Of a stretch of 64,000 nt of DNA, positions 6,901 to 16,303 are shown in pieces. The translations under genes were made by a program, and so were the position numbers. Position 1 is the stretch's first letter. Each line of letters opens with the position of its first letter. Location: positions 1 to 64,000 of the forward strand of contig NZ_NRRQ01000001.1 in NCBI RefSeq assembly GCF_016583745.1. Direction: 5' to 3'. Below the pieces are notes generated by a model, which made no database searches, was not told where the DNA came from, and was given only the letters and a program-made list of their open reading frames with translations. The DNA comes from Chromatium okenii (GTDB taxonomy: Bacteria; Pseudomonadota; Gammaproteobacteria; Chromatiales; Chromatiaceae).

Positions 6901-9172
6901 CGTTCATCGTCAACACGACATTGGCATTGGGAGCAATTACGTTTGCTGTGACGCCCAAATACATGGTGCTGATGGACGGTCCATTAGTATCAGGCGCAGT
7001 CACGAAATCCAGTGTGGTGGTGTCGCTGACGCCAGCATAAGGTGTCGGGGTTGTTGCAGCATCGGTAAGCACACCGCTCGCCATCTGCACGGCATAGGTA
7101 GTGCCCGGCAGCAGATCGGCGGTCGGGTTGATGGTCACAGCGGTAGTGGCAATCGTCACTTGGGTAGTATCGCTCACCGGAATGGTACGGACATCAGAAC
7201 CATCGGCGCTGCTGACGATGATGTTGCCGGTACCTCTCGCCATATTTTCTGAGAAGGTCAGCACGATATTGTTCGCAATAGGAAAAGCAGTGTTAGTACC
7301 AGCCCCTAAGAAGTTGCCTGGCGTTCCAGCACTGGCTGCCGCAGTAGTCAACACTGGCATCAATTCAAAATTGAGCGTGGTGGAATCGGTAAGCAAGATG
7401 CCGCCATAGGCGTTGCCAGCCTTGTCATAAATCGCCGTTGCATCAATTGCGAGATCGTAGGTCTGACCAAGTATGAGATCCGCAGCGGGGTTGATGGTGA
7501 CAGTGTTGCCGTTAACCGTGACCGAACCCGAAGCAGATCCGCCGACAACAGGAATAACGATGTCTGTGGTGGCGTCTAGGGTGATGTTACCCGTACCTAA
7601 CTCAACATCCTCGCTGAACGTCAGCACGATGTTGCCGTTTGGCGCAAAGGTCGTAGAGCCGTCTCTTGGATTGCTGCCGACCAATAGTGGCGGATTGCTA
7701 TCTGGCAGTGATGAAGTAAAACCTGTATCGGCATAAGCGATCACGTCTTCAGCGGTCAAACCTGCCAACGCTTTCGACGGCAAGGCGGCGAATTGATCCG
7801 CAGTGAGTGCTGCCACTCCGTCCGCACCAAGCGCATCAAGTTGCTCGGCACTCATCGCAGCGATCGCTGCTGTAGATAGCGCCGCAATTTGTCCTGACAC
7901 TATGCCGTCATTCAGTGCGGCCATGGCGGCTGTGGATAGCCCAGCGATTTGTGCCGAGGTCAGCACCGCAATGTGGGCAGCATCGATGCCGCTGATTTGA
8001 GCGATAGCAATCGCTTTAATCTGCGCCGAAGTCAGCGCCGCCAGCGCCGTCGGATCAAGCGCATTGATCTGGGCAGCACTCAACAGCGCGATGTCAGCGG
8101 TTGCCAAGCCCGGCGTTTGTTTGGAAGTCAAGGCACCAAGTAACGCATTACTGATGGCATCTGCCAAGCTCGTGATGTCTGCGGCATCAAGTCCCGGCAA
8201 TGCACTAGATGCCAATGCCGCAAACTGATCCGCCGTAAAGCCTTTAACAACACCGTCTGCCAGCGCACTCAATTGCGCCGAACTCAAGACCCCAACTGCT
8301 GCTGCTGACAACGCATCAATCTGCGAGACCAACAGTTTTCCCATCGCATTCAGGGTGAGTCCTGATGCCTGCGCCGAGGTCAGTGCCCCCAGATGTGCGT
8401 CATCCAGCGCCGACACCTGCGTTGAGTTAATTGCTGCGACCTGATTTTTGGTCAGCGCGGCAAACGCTCCCGTGTTCAGCGCGTTTAACTGTTCTGCGGT
8501 GAGGCGTGCAACGTCATCCACCGCCAAACCGGCGATCTGTTTGGAAGTGAGTGCTGCTAACTGCGCGGTGGTTACACCCAGCCAACCGGCGGTCGCATCC
8601 TTGGTGGTAATGTCGGCGTTATCCAAGCCCGGTAATGCGGTTGAGGACAGCGCCGCAAACTGCGTGGGCGTCAACCCAGCGACGGTACCGGTGACATCTG
8701 CGCCAATACTCTTATTGACTGGATCGACGAATGCGCCGATCTGACTTGACGACAACGCAGCCACGGATGCGGTGGACAACTGACTGAGTTGGGAAGCGGT
8801 CAGCTTGGCGATTTCGCCGGTGGTCAAGCCGGTAATCTGCACGGAAGTCAAGGCTTTGATGTGGTTGCTGTCTATCCCGGAGATTTGCCCGGTTGAAATA
8901 TAGGCGACCTGCGTTTTGGTCAGCGCGGCAAAGGTTGCGGTCGTCAACTGATTCAACTGCGTCGAACTCAACGCCGCCACCGCCAGATTGCTCAAGCCGA
9001 TGATCTGTTTTGAGGTCAACGCTTCAAATTGACCGTCGCCAGAAATCACATCCATCGCATCAATCATCGCCGGGGTGAGCGCAGCGACATCACTGGATTG
9101 GAGTTTGGCGATCTGACTGGTGGTCAGATTGGCAACTTGTGTGGGTGTCATTTTGGAAATGATAGAGGCCAT
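3920..9172 (-). CDS. giant octad-repeat protein with seven SbsA-type Ig-like domains and C-terminal Ca-binding loops
   Basis: This 1750-aa protein is probably secreted or surface-bound. Residues about 1-480 and 1320-1570 consist of 8-residue repeats of the pattern [ILV]xAL[ST]xxQ (for example VAALSSTQ, IAGLSTAA). Between them lie seven Ig-like Big_5/SbsA-type domains, each opening with a motif such as NIVLTFSEDV. The C-terminal 180 residues hold EF-hand-like loops (DLNGDD, DVNGDGVINDG, DANQDGVSDAG) of the kind found at the ends of large RTX-like exoproteins. There is no N-terminal signal peptide, so type I secretion is likely, but no secretion genes are in the window. The start MASIISKMTPTQ matches its paralogue at 10237-13998. 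A MITE sits 11 bp upstream of the ATG and removes the expected ribosome-binding site. The exact function is unknown; adhesion or calcium binding is plausible. Confidence 0.85.
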   Translation of the reverse strand: MASIISKMTPTQVANLTTSQIAKLQSSDVAALTPAMIDAMDVISGDGQFEALTSKQIIGLSNLAVAALSSTQLNQLTTATFAALTKTQVAYISTGQISGIDSNHIKALTSVQITGLTTGEIAKLTASQLSQLSTASVAALSSSQIGAFVDPVNKSIGADVTGTVAGLTPTQFAALSSTALPGLDNADITTKDATAGWLGVTTAQLAALTSKQIAGLAVDDVARLTAEQLNALNTGAFAALTKNQVAAINSTQVSALDDAHLGALTSAQASGLTLNAMGKLLVSQIDALSAAAVGVLSSAQLSALADGVVKGFTADQFAALASSALPGLDAADITSLADAISNALLGALTSKQTPGLATADIALLSAAQINALDPTALAALTSAQIKAIAIAQISGIDAAHIAVLTSAQIAGLSTAAMAALNDGIVSGQIAALSTAAIAAMSAEQLDALGADGVAALTADQFAALPSKALAGLTAEDVIAYADTGFTSSLPDSNPPLLVGSNPRDGSTTFAPNGNIVLTFSEDVELGTGNITLDATTDIVIPVVGGSASGSVTVNGNTVTINPAADLILGQTYDLAIDATAIYDKAGNAYGGILLTDSTTLNFELMPVLTTAAASAGTPGNFLGAGTNTAFPIANNIVLTFSENMARGTGNIIVSSADGSDVRTIPVSDTTQVTIATTAVTINPTADLLPGTTYAVQMASGVLTDAATTPTPYAGVSDTTTLDFVTAPDTNGPSISTMYLGVTANVIAPNANVVLTMNEPVTAVAGKTIQIWSDEATDVQFGNSFDATDPEISIAGKIVTINPASDFANGKMYYVKVDAGAFVDAYSNENSATTTAASSAITTATADSAAPTLSSIKMNTKVDNDLGVTESDNLVLTFDDVVLVGAGNIVFRSDDGSDIRTIDVTSSQVTFDTSAKTVTVNPTADLFKNTLYSVQVDNGALIDNYNHAYAGFVDTTTMNFTTVDVVPYVVFASSFPADNSGVPVALDSNIVLTFNEPVQIGTAGKKITLTPKIDGTAGTPLEILNNSSEVSIDGNVVTINPSNPLLANATYELIAEASAFKDVDPTTGGATPANTILDFAAITTGSGIDFKTTDTLAPELTFINDKAAGIAVKSVGPDDDIVLTFSEEVTRGSGDIIIAPTAPSTTDPVLRYDITDTALVTITGSNKIVTIVTPVGALAATSEYSVIIDDTVILDAAGNPAPNLSSIVVGAGTSVTQGEFTSIAAAGSDLKLQFSEAVKAGSGDIIVSNGKGDTHTIPVTDTTQVIFDTANTSIVTLNPARDLIAGDAYSITMGSGVITDLQGNAYDAPTVPDAGLSPSRLSLVSAAQMPGLSVEVITAMSPAQVTGLSLTAVAAMSSAQIAALDPYDVAAMSVDQFAAISTAGITGLEASDITALASIVGANDRIAALTAAQAPKLTDAVMAALSSAQAPALAVATVAALTSTQVSAMTPDALGAMTFDQFAALNSAALTGLEATDIDALDAGSAGQIAAITAAQIAKLSTEAIASFNSTQISSLTTTAFAALSTAQVDAIDMAAIQGITAAQIEAINCVTHQSFSEAQVLLFSTAQLNALEFSTPLVLDLNGDDIIQTTDADTAGVIFDLEGDGSATQVGWVAPSDGLLVLDVNGDGVINDGTELFGSGTRLADGSTAADGFIALAALNSNTDGVIDAKDAAFAQLQVWQDANQDGVSDAGELMSLAELNIASLALDADETAVMNEGNIIKLESSYTMTDGVTHQLVDVWLAGVIDLAA
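4455..5215 (-). repeat. 24-bp coding repeats (octad block 2 of the 1750-aa protein)
   Basis: Degenerate 24-bp units encode about 30 consecutive 8-residue repeats such as IAALTAAQ. They sit between the last Ig-like domain and the C-terminal calcium loops. Similarity is stronger at the protein level than at the DNA level, which indicates old divergence rather than recent slippage. Confidence 0.8.
7735..9150 (-). repeat. 24-bp coding repeats (octad block 1 of the 1750-aa protein)
   Basis: About 58 consecutive degenerate 24-bp units encode the N-terminal octads. Each protein unit starts or ends with a Ser/Thr/Asp followed three residues later by Gln/Glu/Asp or Ala. A few units are interrupted, for example near FVDPVNKSIG. 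Confidence 0.8.
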
Positions 9173-9182
9173 TTTAATTCTC

Positions 9183-9297
9183 TAGGAGTTACGCAGTTGG
9201 ATGCTAAGTGCCTGATTTTATTGAAACTTGGTTTGTGCAGTGTATGATCGCGTTTTCATAAAAATCAATGACTTAACTTTCAACTGCGTAACTCCTA
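9183..9297. mobile_element. MITE with terminal inverted repeats and 5-bp target duplication
   Basis: Perfect 17-bp terminal inverted repeats, TAGGAGTTACGCAGTTG (9183-9199) and its complement (9281-9297), extend as imperfect repeats to about 27 bp. They enclose a 115-bp AT-rich segment with no ORF. The 5 bp on each side are identical (TTCTC at 9178-9182 and 9298-9302), as expected for a target-site duplication. The size and structure fit a miniature inverted-repeat transposable element mobilised by a transposase elsewhere; none is in the window. Read on the minus strand it offers a possible outward promoter, TTGAAA-17-TATGAA, towards the octad gene. Confidence 0.88.
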
Positions 9298-9653
9298 TTC
9301 TCCAGAGATCGAGCAGTTAAAAATCCCGTGTTGACGACAGAGGTCTGACGGGGATCATCGTGTACAGTATAGACCATGTTAAAACGATTTATAGCAGTTA
9401 AAACCCAACTTTTTTGTGACGGCGGTTGTAGTTTAGAATAATTATTTGTTGTCGAGTTTACCCCTCGCAAAAATTGCGCCAACTGTCGGCAAAAGCACAA
9501 CGGTCACACAAACGTTTGATATTTCTCAATCCGCTGCTGGCGCGGGGATCAATCAACAACGATTCGGGTTAAAATTCCGGTTTCAAGTACATATTGACTG
9601 GTGTGCTTGTCATAATTGTGCAGTGCGACAATTCGACATAACAATCTCACAAT
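9298..9653. other. 356-bp gene-free upstream region of the octad-repeat gene
   Basis: No convincing gene is seen. On the minus strand the bases next to the MITE contain CTCTGGAGAA, the likely original Shine-Dalgarno of the 1750-aa protein gene, and TATACT near 9371 could be a -10 box. The short ORFs in this stretch have no recognisable motif or ribosome-binding site. Confidence 0.5.
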
Positions 9654-9920
9654 TTACGCTGCTGCCGCATACCGCAATTGACCTTGTTGCGCCAATTTTT
9701 GCTGCAAACTACCTGCACTCAGCGCAAATCCATTCCGCCAACACAACGCACCCAGTTCTAAAAAGCACTGGCTAAAAAAAGCTGGATCAGATAACGGTCG
9801 CACCATCTCGGTATCACGCGCAATCAATTCACGACAATCAAAATCACCTTGGCTCCCATCTGAAAATTCAAGACGAATACAATAGTCATTCAATATGGTC
9901 GCACACCGAATTTTAATCAT
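9654..9920 (-). CDS. DUF2442 domain protein
   Basis: This 88-aa protein starts MIKIRCATILNDYCIRLEF, the usual opening of DUF2442 proteins, with FSDGSQGDFDCRELI and a C-terminal segment on gene-product orientation (LGALCWRNGFALSAG). DUF2442 genes very often sit directly after DUF4160 genes, and the pair behaves like a small two-gene module, possibly toxin-antitoxin-like; this role is not proven. The ATG at 9920 overlaps the stop of the DUF4160 gene by 8 bp (ATGATTAA), so the two are probably translationally coupled. A longer frame with 13 more N-terminal residues exists but lacks family similarity there. Confidence 0.85.
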   Translation of the reverse strand: MIKIRCATILNDYCIRLEFSDGSQGDFDCRELIARDTEMVRPLSDPAFFSQCFLELGALCWRNGFALSAGSLQQKLAQQGQLRYAAAA

Positions 9921-10179
9921 TGTCTGCTCCAGAAATTTGTTCAAGTGGCAGTAGCGCAATCGCTCTTTCCCAATTTGTACTGAGTTCAGTTTGGTGTTCT
10001 AGCGTCCACTCACGAATCAATCGTATCGCTTTACGCGGCAATCGTCCGTTGATGATTTCTCCGGTTTCAATCGCCACAAGTGCTTCTTGACCTTGGTATT
10101 CAACATGAAAATGTGGCGGATTGTGCTCGTCAAAATACATACGCACATATATTCCAAAAAAGTAGGAAACGACTGGCAT
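9913..10179 (-). CDS. DUF4160 domain protein
   Basis: This 88-aa protein contains the family signature FFGIYVRMYFDEHNPPHFHV followed by GEIINGRLPRKAIRLI. It is a complete DUF4160 protein, the usual upstream partner of DUF2442. A ribosome-binding site AGGA lies 8 bases before the ATG. The gene is 57 bp downstream of the second octad-repeat gene on the same strand, with a hairpin between them. The biochemical function of the family is not established. Confidence 0.88.
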   Translation of the reverse strand: MPVVSYFFGIYVRMYFDEHNPPHFHVEYQGQEALVAIETGEIINGRLPRKAIRLIREWTLEHQTELSTNWERAIALLPLEQISGADND

Positions 10180-10201
10180 TTTCGATCCTTTAGTTTTGTT
10201 A

Positions 10202-10226
10202 GTTGAGTTGACCCCGCCAACTCAAC
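10202..10226 (-). other. perfect 9-bp stem hairpin between octad gene and DUF4160
   Basis: GTTGAGTTG and CAACTCAAC flank a 7-base loop, between the stop codon of the octad gene (10237) and the DUF4160 ribosome-binding site. No T-run follows on the minus strand, so it is not a classical terminator. It may partly separate the two transcripts or be an operator. Confidence 0.6.
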
Positions 10227-10236
10227 CAACGCAGTC

Positions 10237-13200
10237 TCAACCAATTACCGTCTCTGTAGTGCTTGCGCCAACTCCCGCCAGCCACACATCCGCCAACAAA
10301 TAGGTATTGCCCGCCAACGTTTCGTATTCCGCCACCAATCCAATCACATTGCCGTGATCGATGGTTTCAATTGCGCTTGCTGCTAAATCAAAATGCGCAA
10401 TTGTCATTGCCGCAATTGTCAATTCATCCGCAGTGCTGATGCCGTCTTGATTCATATCCTGCCAGAGCTGCAATTGTCCAAACGCAGCATCCCGCGCATC
10501 CACCACACCATCGCCGTTAGTGTCTATTTCGGCCAGCGCGACAAAACCATTAGCCGCCCGTGAACCAGTCGCCAACGCAACGCCGCTGCCGAATAATTCG
10601 CGCCCATCATCGATCACGCCATTACCGTTGCGATCCCACACCAACAGCGCATCACTCGGCGCAATCCAGCCCACCTGCGACTTCACGCCAATGCCATATA
10701 AATCAAACAGCACGCCGGAATCTGCCGCCGTCGTTTGCAACCCATCGCCAGTCAAATCCAGCGCCAGCGGCGTGCTGAAATCCAACGCCAACACTTGCTC
10801 ATCGGACAGCGCATCCAGTTGCACCTGAGTGAAACTTTGCAGCGCCGCGCACGTCATCACCGACAGTTGCGCTGTGGTCAAACCCGGCAACGCATCCACC
10901 GCAATCGCCGGAATCTGCGTCGCCGTCATTGCCGCAAAGGCCTCGCTGGTCAAGCTGCCCATCTGCGTCGCCGTCAAAATCGCCACATCTTCCGTCGCCA
11001 ATCCCACGATCTGCTTCGCGCTTAACACCGCCAACTGTTCCGCCGTCAACACCGCCATATCGTCAAAATCCAAGCCCGGCAGCGCCTTCACCGACAACAC
11101 GGAAATCTGCTCAGGATCAAGCGCCGCCACGTCCGCCGCTTCAAATGCGCTCAACTGCGCCGCACTCAGCGCCGGTAACGCCTCCGTCGTGAACGACGAC
11201 ACCTGTTCTGGCGTCATCGCCGTTAAAACGGCAGTTGAAAAACCGGGAAGCTGTTTTGCAGTCACGAGCATCAATTGCTCAATGGTCAATGTCGTAACGT
11301 CATCGACTTGCAGTCCGGGCAGAGCTTTCGAGGTCAAGCTAGAAAATTGCGTGGGAGATAACGCGGCAATGTCAGCCGGCTCCAGCGCAGTCAATTGCAG
11401 CGAACTCAGCGCCGCCAGCGCGGCTGTTGACAGCGAACCGACCTGCTCCACGCTCAAAGTGTTGATCGCCGCAGTTGACAACCCCGGCACCTGTTTTGCC
11501 GTCAACGTCCCGATTTGGATTTGATTCAGCACCGCGATGTTATCGAGCGTCAGCCCCGGCAATGCTTTGGACGATAGCGCCGGAAACTGCAATGAACTCA
11601 ATGAGGTAATATCGTTAGCTTCGAGTGCCGCGACCTGTTTTGAACTTAACGCCGCAATCGCCGCCGTCGCCAACGCCCCGACCTGTTCGGGTAACAACGC
11701 CACAATCGCCGCCGTCGTAAACGCCGGCATCTGTTTTGCCGTCAGCTTCGCCACCTGCTCCAGCGTCAACGCCGTGATCAAATCGACCGGCAGCGCCGCG
11801 ATTTGCAGCGTCGTCAAACCCGCAATGGTGTCGGGCAACAGCTCAATGATCTGCGTCGCCGTCAACGCTGCCACATCATCCTTCGCCAATCCCACGATTT
11901 GCTTGGCGGTAACCGCTCGCAACTGCTCGGCAGTCAGCGCCGCGATGTCATCCAACTCCAACCCCGGCAACGCTTTGGATGACAAACCAGCAATCTGCGC
12001 GGTGGTCAGCCCCGCAATATCGGTTGCCTCCAGCGCCGCCAATTGCGTTGACGTCAGCCCGCCCACCGTTGCCGGAGCCAGCGCCACAAGCTGCTCCAAA
12101 CTCAACACCCCAAGCTGATCGGCGCTCAACCCGACAATCTGTTTCGCCGTCAGCGCCAGCATCTGCGCCGATGTCAGCGCCGGCAGTGCTTCCAGCGAAA
12201 TGGCGGCGAGCTGCTTACTCGACAGCGCCGCAACCGCCGCTGTGGTCAGCGATGGCACTTGCGCGGCACTCAATACGGTGAGGTCTACCGCCTCCAACCC
12301 CGGCACCTGTTTTGCCGACAACACCGCCAACTGCTCGGCGGTCAAGACGGCGATGTCTCCCGTCTCCAAACCGACCAGCGCCTTGGAAGACAACATCGCA
12401 AACTTCGCCGGCGTCATCGCCGCCACGTTGGTCAATTCCAACGCCGTGACCTGCGCGGCACTCATCGCCGTGACAGCGGCATCCGTAAACGCGCCGCCTT
12501 GCTCAACGGATAAAGCAGCGATGGCAGCCGTTGCCAAACCTGCCACCTGTTTGGACGTGATCGCGGCGATTTGCTCCACTGTCAACGCTTGCAAATCTTC
12601 AATCGCCAATCCGATCAAGGCTTTAGAAGGTAAAGCGGCGATCTGCGCGAGGGTCAATACCGCAAAATCAGCCGCCTCCAGCGCCGTGATTTGCACCGAG
12701 TTAAACGCCGATAACGCTGCCGGAGACAGCGCCGTCACCTGTTCGGGTGATAACGCCTCAAGTGCTGCTGCGATCAAACCAGGACCTTGTTTTGCGGTCA
12801 GCGCCGCCAACTGCGTCGTTGCCAACGTCGGAACCACATCCAGCGCCAGCGCGTGCAATTGATCGGTCGTCAACGCCGCAAAAGTCGCCGTTGGCAACGC
12901 TGCCACCTGCGCGGCTTCCAATTCCGCAATCGCGCCGGTTGACAAGCCGAGCACCTGTTTGGAGGTGATCGCCACAATCTGTTCAGCAGTGAGTGACGGA
13001 ACATCTTCCGTGCTCAAGCCCGGCAAGGCTTTTGAGGACAGCGCGGCAATTTGCGCGGGCGTCAAGATCGCCACATCGGCGCTATCAAATGCCGTCAACT
13101 GCGCTGCCGTCAGCCCCGGCAAAGCGGCTGTAGATAAAGCTGCGACCTGTTCTGGCGTGAAGGCTTCAATCGTGGCTGCCGCCACGCCGGGCAATTGTTT

Positions 13201-13998
13201 GGACGTCAGCGCCGCGATCTGCTCCACAGTGAGCGATGCCACATCATCGGCTTGCAATCCCAGCAGCGCCTTGGACGACAGCGCCCCAATCTGCACCGAT
13301 GTCATCGCGGCGAAATCCGCTGGTTCCAGCGCCAGCATCTGCACGGCACTCAACCCGCTCAAAGCAGCCGAAGACAACGCGCCCACCTGTTCTGGCGTCA
13401 GCGCCGTCATCATTTCCGAACTGAGACCGGGAATCTGTTTCGCGCCCAACTGCACCAATTGCAGCGCGGTTAACGCGGCGATGTCATCCGGCGTCAAACC
13501 AGCTAAGGCTTTGGAACTCAGCGCCGCAACCTGCGCGGGCAACAGCGCGGCAAAATCTGCGACATCCAGCGCCGTCACCTGCTCTGCGCTCAAACCGCTG
13601 ATCGCGGCTGTGGTCAGGCTGACGACTTGTTCTGGGGTCAGGGCGTCGATGCTGACGGAGGTTAAACCGCTGATTTGTTTCGAGGTGAGAGCGACCAACT
13701 GTGTCGCGCCCAACGCAGCGACTTGTTCAGCGGTCAAACCTAATAACGCTGCGGAAGACAGTGCTGCGACCTGCGTAGGCAACAGCGCGGTGATGTCTTC
13801 AGCAGCAAATGCGCCCAACTGCGTCGAAGTGAGTACGGCAACGTTTTTTGGCGTCAATGCCGCAAGCTGTTCGGGACTCATTGCCACGATTTGCTCGGCA
13901 CTCAACGCCGCAACATCTGCCGTTTGCAAGCCAGCAATTTGACTGGTTTTGAGCGCAGCGATTCTGGTGGGACTCATGGTGGAAATGATTGAGGCCAT
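10237..13998 (-). CDS. giant octad-repeat protein with C-terminal Ca-binding loops
   Basis: This 1253-aa protein is a paralogue of the product of 3920-9172 but lacks the Ig-like domains. About 130 tandem octads (IAALSSKA, LPGLSTED, VPSLTAEQ) fill residues 10-1065. Many follow a higher-order period of ten octads (80 aa), recognisable by the recurring SKALPGL and TSKQ units. The last 185 residues carry EF-hand-like loops (DRNGNGVIDDG, DTNGDGVVDA, DMNQDGISTAD). I chose ATG 13998 because it gives MASIISTMSPTR, matching the paralogue, with AGGA 9 bases upstream; an ORF from 14133 adds 45 unrelated residues across the groES upstream region. There is no signal peptide, so it may be a type I secretion substrate. 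Function is unknown. Confidence 0.87.
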   Translation of the reverse strand: MASIISTMSPTRIAALKTSQIAGLQTADVAALSAEQIVAMSPEQLAALTPKNVAVLTSTQLGAFAAEDITALLPTQVAALSSAALLGLTAEQVAALGATQLVALTSKQISGLTSVSIDALTPEQVVSLTTAAISGLSAEQVTALDVADFAALLPAQVAALSSKALAGLTPDDIAALTALQLVQLGAKQIPGLSSEMMTALTPEQVGALSSAALSGLSAVQMLALEPADFAAMTSVQIGALSSKALLGLQADDVASLTVEQIAALTSKQLPGVAAATIEAFTPEQVAALSTAALPGLTAAQLTAFDSADVAILTPAQIAALSSKALPGLSTEDVPSLTAEQIVAITSKQVLGLSTGAIAELEAAQVAALPTATFAALTTDQLHALALDVVPTLATTQLAALTAKQGPGLIAAALEALSPEQVTALSPAALSAFNSVQITALEAADFAVLTLAQIAALPSKALIGLAIEDLQALTVEQIAAITSKQVAGLATAAIAALSVEQGGAFTDAAVTAMSAAQVTALELTNVAAMTPAKFAMLSSKALVGLETGDIAVLTAEQLAVLSAKQVPGLEAVDLTVLSAAQVPSLTTAAVAALSSKQLAAISLEALPALTSAQMLALTAKQIVGLSADQLGVLSLEQLVALAPATVGGLTSTQLAALEATDIAGLTTAQIAGLSSKALPGLELDDIAALTAEQLRAVTAKQIVGLAKDDVAALTATQIIELLPDTIAGLTTLQIAALPVDLITALTLEQVAKLTAKQMPAFTTAAIVALLPEQVGALATAAIAALSSKQVAALEANDITSLSSLQFPALSSKALPGLTLDNIAVLNQIQIGTLTAKQVPGLSTAAINTLSVEQVGSLSTAALAALSSLQLTALEPADIAALSPTQFSSLTSKALPGLQVDDVTTLTIEQLMLVTAKQLPGFSTAVLTAMTPEQVSSFTTEALPALSAAQLSAFEAADVAALDPEQISVLSVKALPGLDFDDMAVLTAEQLAVLSAKQIVGLATEDVAILTATQMGSLTSEAFAAMTATQIPAIAVDALPGLTTAQLSVMTCAALQSFTQVQLDALSDEQVLALDFSTPLALDLTGDGLQTTAADSGVLFDLYGIGVKSQVGWIAPSDALLVWDRNGNGVIDDGRELFGSGVALATGSRAANGFVALAEIDTNGDGVVDARDAAFGQLQLWQDMNQDGISTADELTIAAMTIAHFDLAASAIETIDHGNVIGLVAEYETLAGNTYLLADVWLAGVGASTTETVIG
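10790..13975 (-). repeat. 24-bp coding repeats with about 240-bp higher-order period
   Basis: About 130 degenerate 24-bp units encode octads. Ten-octad blocks recur (for example from the TSKQ unit to the next TSKQ unit), giving an 80-aa or 240-bp super-repeat; one block is shortened to seven octads. This suggests growth by unequal crossing-over of 240-bp units followed by divergence. Confidence 0.8.
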
Positions 13999-14135
13999 AG
14001 CAGCATCCTGATGATAACGCGGGAAAATTAGAGGACGATTTGAGGAATGGAGGGCATCGTCGTTGCCATCTTTAACGGCGATGCTGGGGAAAGCTAAAGC
14101 AAGAATCGCGTCACTTAGCGGACTGACACGCAAGG

Positions 14136-14164
14136 CTTGACAGCCGTTAATTTGCCCCTACTAT
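14136..14164 (+). promoter_or_regulatory. groESL promoter
   Basis: TTGACA (14137-14142) and TACTAT (14159-14164) with a 16-bp spacer form a sigma70-type promoter ending at the first base of the CIRCE operator. The same bases also resemble a heat-shock sigma32 promoter: CTTGACA, a 12-bp gap, then CCCCTACT (14155-14162). Confidence 0.65.
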
Positions 14165-14190
14165 TGGCACTCGTTAAAGGTGAGTGCTAA
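14164..14190. promoter_or_regulatory. CIRCE operator (HrcA binding site)
   Basis: TTGGCACTC, 9 bp, GAGTGCTAA: only one base differs from the consensus TTAGCACTC-N9-GAGTGCTAA. It overlaps the end of the groES promoter, as expected for repression by HrcA. hrcA itself is not in the window. Confidence 0.93.
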
Positions 14191-14252
14191 CAGCACCCTC
14201 GCCCGACTGAACGAACGAACCTTGTTTATTTCACTTTCAGGAGCTTGTTTTT

Positions 14253-14543
14253 ATGACGATTCGTCCTTTGCACGACCGCGTGGTTGTCCGTCGTATGGAA
14301 GAAGAGCGCACCACCGCTGGTGGAATTGTGATCCCCGATTCTGCGACCGAGAAGCCGATTCAGGGTGAAGTCATCGCTGCGGGCAACGGCAAAATTCTGG
14401 AAAACGGCACCGTGCGTCCGTTAGACGTGAAAGTTGGTGATCGCGTGTTGTTTGGCAAGTATTCCGGCACCGAGGTCAAGATCGACGGCAAGGACTTTTT
14501 GGTGATGCGCGAAGACGACATCATGGGCGTCGTTGAGGCTTAA
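14253..14543 (+). CDS. groES: co-chaperonin GroES
   Basis: This 96-aa protein, of normal length, is the heptameric lid of the GroEL chamber. It shows [18 protein letters not shown], the mobile loop [14 protein letters not shown] and [23 protein letters not shown] lies about 9 bases before the ATG. It is the first gene of the groESL operon, 59 bp before groEL, behind the CIRCE operator. Confidence 0.98.
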   Translation: MTIRPLHDRVVVRRMEEERTTAGGIVIPDSATEKPIQGEVIAAGNGKILENGTVRPLDVKVGDRVLFGKYSGTEVKIDGKDFLVMREDDIMGVVEA

Positions 14544-14557
14544 GTCTCCGTATTTGA

Positions 14558-16243
<1,686 letters not shown>

Positions 16244-16276
16244 TTGTTGCCCAGCGCACCCGCGCTGCGTTGAATA

Positions 16277-16303
16277 AAAACCCCGCCCTGTGCGGGGTTT
16301 TTT
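16277..16303 (+). terminator. groESL terminator
   Basis: GC-rich hairpin with arms AACCCCGC and GCGGGGTT, followed by a run of six T. Confidence 0.9.

Noticed and set aside
12959-13942. Long plus-strand ORFs opposite the octad-repeat genes (up to 327 aa)
   Set aside because: Repetitive codons with few stop-forming complements keep the antisense frames open; they have no family features.
10790-13975. Regular short repeats suggestive of a CRISPR array
   Set aside because: Units are 24-bp coding repeats without constant repeats or unique spacers, and they form an open reading frame.
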